Assembly: GCA_002746305.1 (NCBI GenBank)
Contig: NVWV01000004.1
Coordinates: forward strand, 62,001-126,000
Length of the DNA: 64,000 nucleotides
Source: Bacteroidota bacterium
Lineage (GTDB): Bacteria > Bacteroidota > Bacteroidia > NS11-12g > UBA9320
Direction of reading: 5' to 3'
The notes below the pieces were generated by a model that was given only the letters and a program-made list of their open reading frames with translations, had not been told where the DNA came from and did no database searches. Made by a program: the position numbers and the translations under genes. Shown piece by piece: positions 63,328 to 64,000 of the stretch (positions are counted from its first letter, which is position 1; every line of letters starts with the position of its first letter).

Positions 63328-64000
63328 TCAATTGGTAAGTGAATGCAGAAGTTTGTTTAGTTCTTCTTGGCTAAGTATAGTATATTCAGTAGTTCCAGAC
63401 TTTCCGGAAGATCCGTTTGAATAACCACTGCCACCCCTTCCTCCTGAAATATCTACTTCTAGTATAGTAGCTAAAGTTAGTATGTCAAGGTCACTAAATA
63501 CCTTAATTGATCCTCCATTTCCCCCTGGTCCTCCAGCACCTTGGTCTCCATCGCTTCCATCACTTCCGCAGTTTCCATTTATATCTGCTCCTCCTCCAGA
63601 ACCACCATCGCCATAATCTCCACCATTTCCTCCACGTCCACCTGAAGCATTGATTTTAATGGTGCAGTTAATAGGTAGGTTATAGATTTTTATCGTGTTT
63701 TTAGCATAGACCTGCAATTCAACTTGGCCTTTTTTTCTTTTTGAGATTACAAGTTCAATTTTGTCTCCAGAGTGCCCTCTTTCTCCAGAGTAGCCATCCT
63801 CTCCGTCGTCTCCATCTTGTCCAGCGGACCCGTCGTATCCTGAAGCCCCTGATTCTCCTTTTCTTCCAGATAGACCGATATGACTTAATGAAAGAAGTTC
63901 TAGAGTCTGAATGGGAATGATTTTATATTCCTTGATGCCAAGGTTTCTGTGAACCAATTGAAGACCTACTTTCTGTGGGTTTCTAATCAAGGTAGGTGTG
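63328..64000 (-). CDS. Glycine-rich collagen-like protein, C-terminal part (5' end outside window)
   Basis: The frame is open to the window edge, so this is the C-terminal ~224 residues of a longer protein; a TTG at 63990 is a possible but unproven start. It contains a collagen-like G-x-y stretch (GRKGESGASGYDGSAGQDGDD, about 20 triplet positions), then a beta segment. A second Gly-rich stretch follows (GGRGGNGGDYGDGG; GSDGSDGDQGAGGPGGNGG), and a short tail carries a third Gly-rich cluster (GGRGGSGYSNGSSGKSG). Such PGxG/GGxG proteins form low-complexity fibres or pili-like surface material. No signal or sorting domain is visible in the part shown. Function unknown. Confidence 0.7.
   Translation of the reverse strand, partial: TPTLIRNPQKVGLQLVHRNLGIKEYKIIPIQTLELLSLSHIGLSGRKGESGASGYDGSAGQDGDDGEDGYSGERGHSGDKIELVISKRKKGQVELQVYAKNTIKIYNLPINCTIKINASGGRGGNGGDYGDGGSGGGADINGNCGSDGSDGDQGAGGPGGNGGSIKVFSDLDILTLATILEVDISGGRGGSGYSNGSSGKSGTTEYTILSQEELNKLLHSLTN

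Overview
This 64 kb window is chromosomal DNA from a low-GC member of the Bacteroidota, most likely a marine or freshwater Flavobacteriales-type organism. The evidence is five type IX secretion (T9SS) cargo proteins with type A or type B (CHU_C) sorting domains, the T9SS component PorQ, a complete alternative complex III operon (actABCDEF), endonuclease I, DUF6249 and GIN-domain proteins, and many exact matches to the Bacteroidota -7 promoter box TAnnTTTG. No rRNA, tRNA, CRISPR array, IS element or phage gene was found, and no intergenic gap exceeds 300 bp. The region is a gene-dense core-genome segment.

Layout. 1-5.4 kb: end of sdhB with a terminator, riboflavin synthase, a surface-type lipoprotein, a MAM/PKD-type T9SS adhesin and an SRPBCC protein. 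5.4-17.7 kb: recG with a CPBP-family membrane protein, dnaE, an LEA14-like lipoprotein, two tandem double-domain universal stress proteins, and a leftward operon purB / CoA-binding protein / TPR lipoprotein / SDR. 17.9-23.2 kb: a CHU_C protein, secreted endonuclease I and SppA. 23.3-28.9 kb: an envelope and folding block made of a sigma-54-type activator, LptE, an uncharacterised protein with a C-terminal TPR-like segment, SecG, a second small SecG paralogue, GroES and GroEL. 29.0-33.8 kb: a DUF6249 gene divergent from an ECF sigma factor and its likely membrane anti-sigma, then glutathione peroxidase, YwbE, acyl-ACP desaturase and a DEAD-box helicase. 33.8-43.8 kb: a LamG T9SS protein and the leftward actABCDEF respiratory operon. 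44-54.5 kb: PhoH, SAM hydroxide adenosyltransferase, an ABM-family protein, a TPR-CAP protein, an SBBP/CHU_C protein, a GT-C-like membrane protein, cmk and porQ. 55.7-64 kb: a second DUF6249-containing ECF sigma cluster (DUF6249, GIN, sigma, two-helix membrane protein), a MacB/LolCDE-like ABC operon, a HEAT-cyclophilin lipoprotein, a thioredoxin with a small partner, and a glycine-rich collagen-like protein cut by the window end.

Functionally, the respiratory genes (SDH feeding quinol, ACIII oxidising it) sit among envelope biogenesis genes (LptE, SecG, SppA, PorQ, Lol/MacB-like ABC) and many exported products. The most interesting signals are: a mirror-image pair of ECF-type promoters (TGTAACC-N16-CGTC in both directions) between the divergent DUF6249 and sigma genes, with a second paralogous sigma locus 26 kb away; TAnnTTTG boxes lying only 4-13 nt before nine start codons, which predicts leaderless or near-leaderless mRNAs; a tandem SecG paralogue; and non-standard C-terminal extensions on ActE (OmpA-like, with the peptidoglycan-binding Asp replaced) and ActD (helix-hairpin-helix-like). 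About ten genes appear to use TTG or GTG starts.
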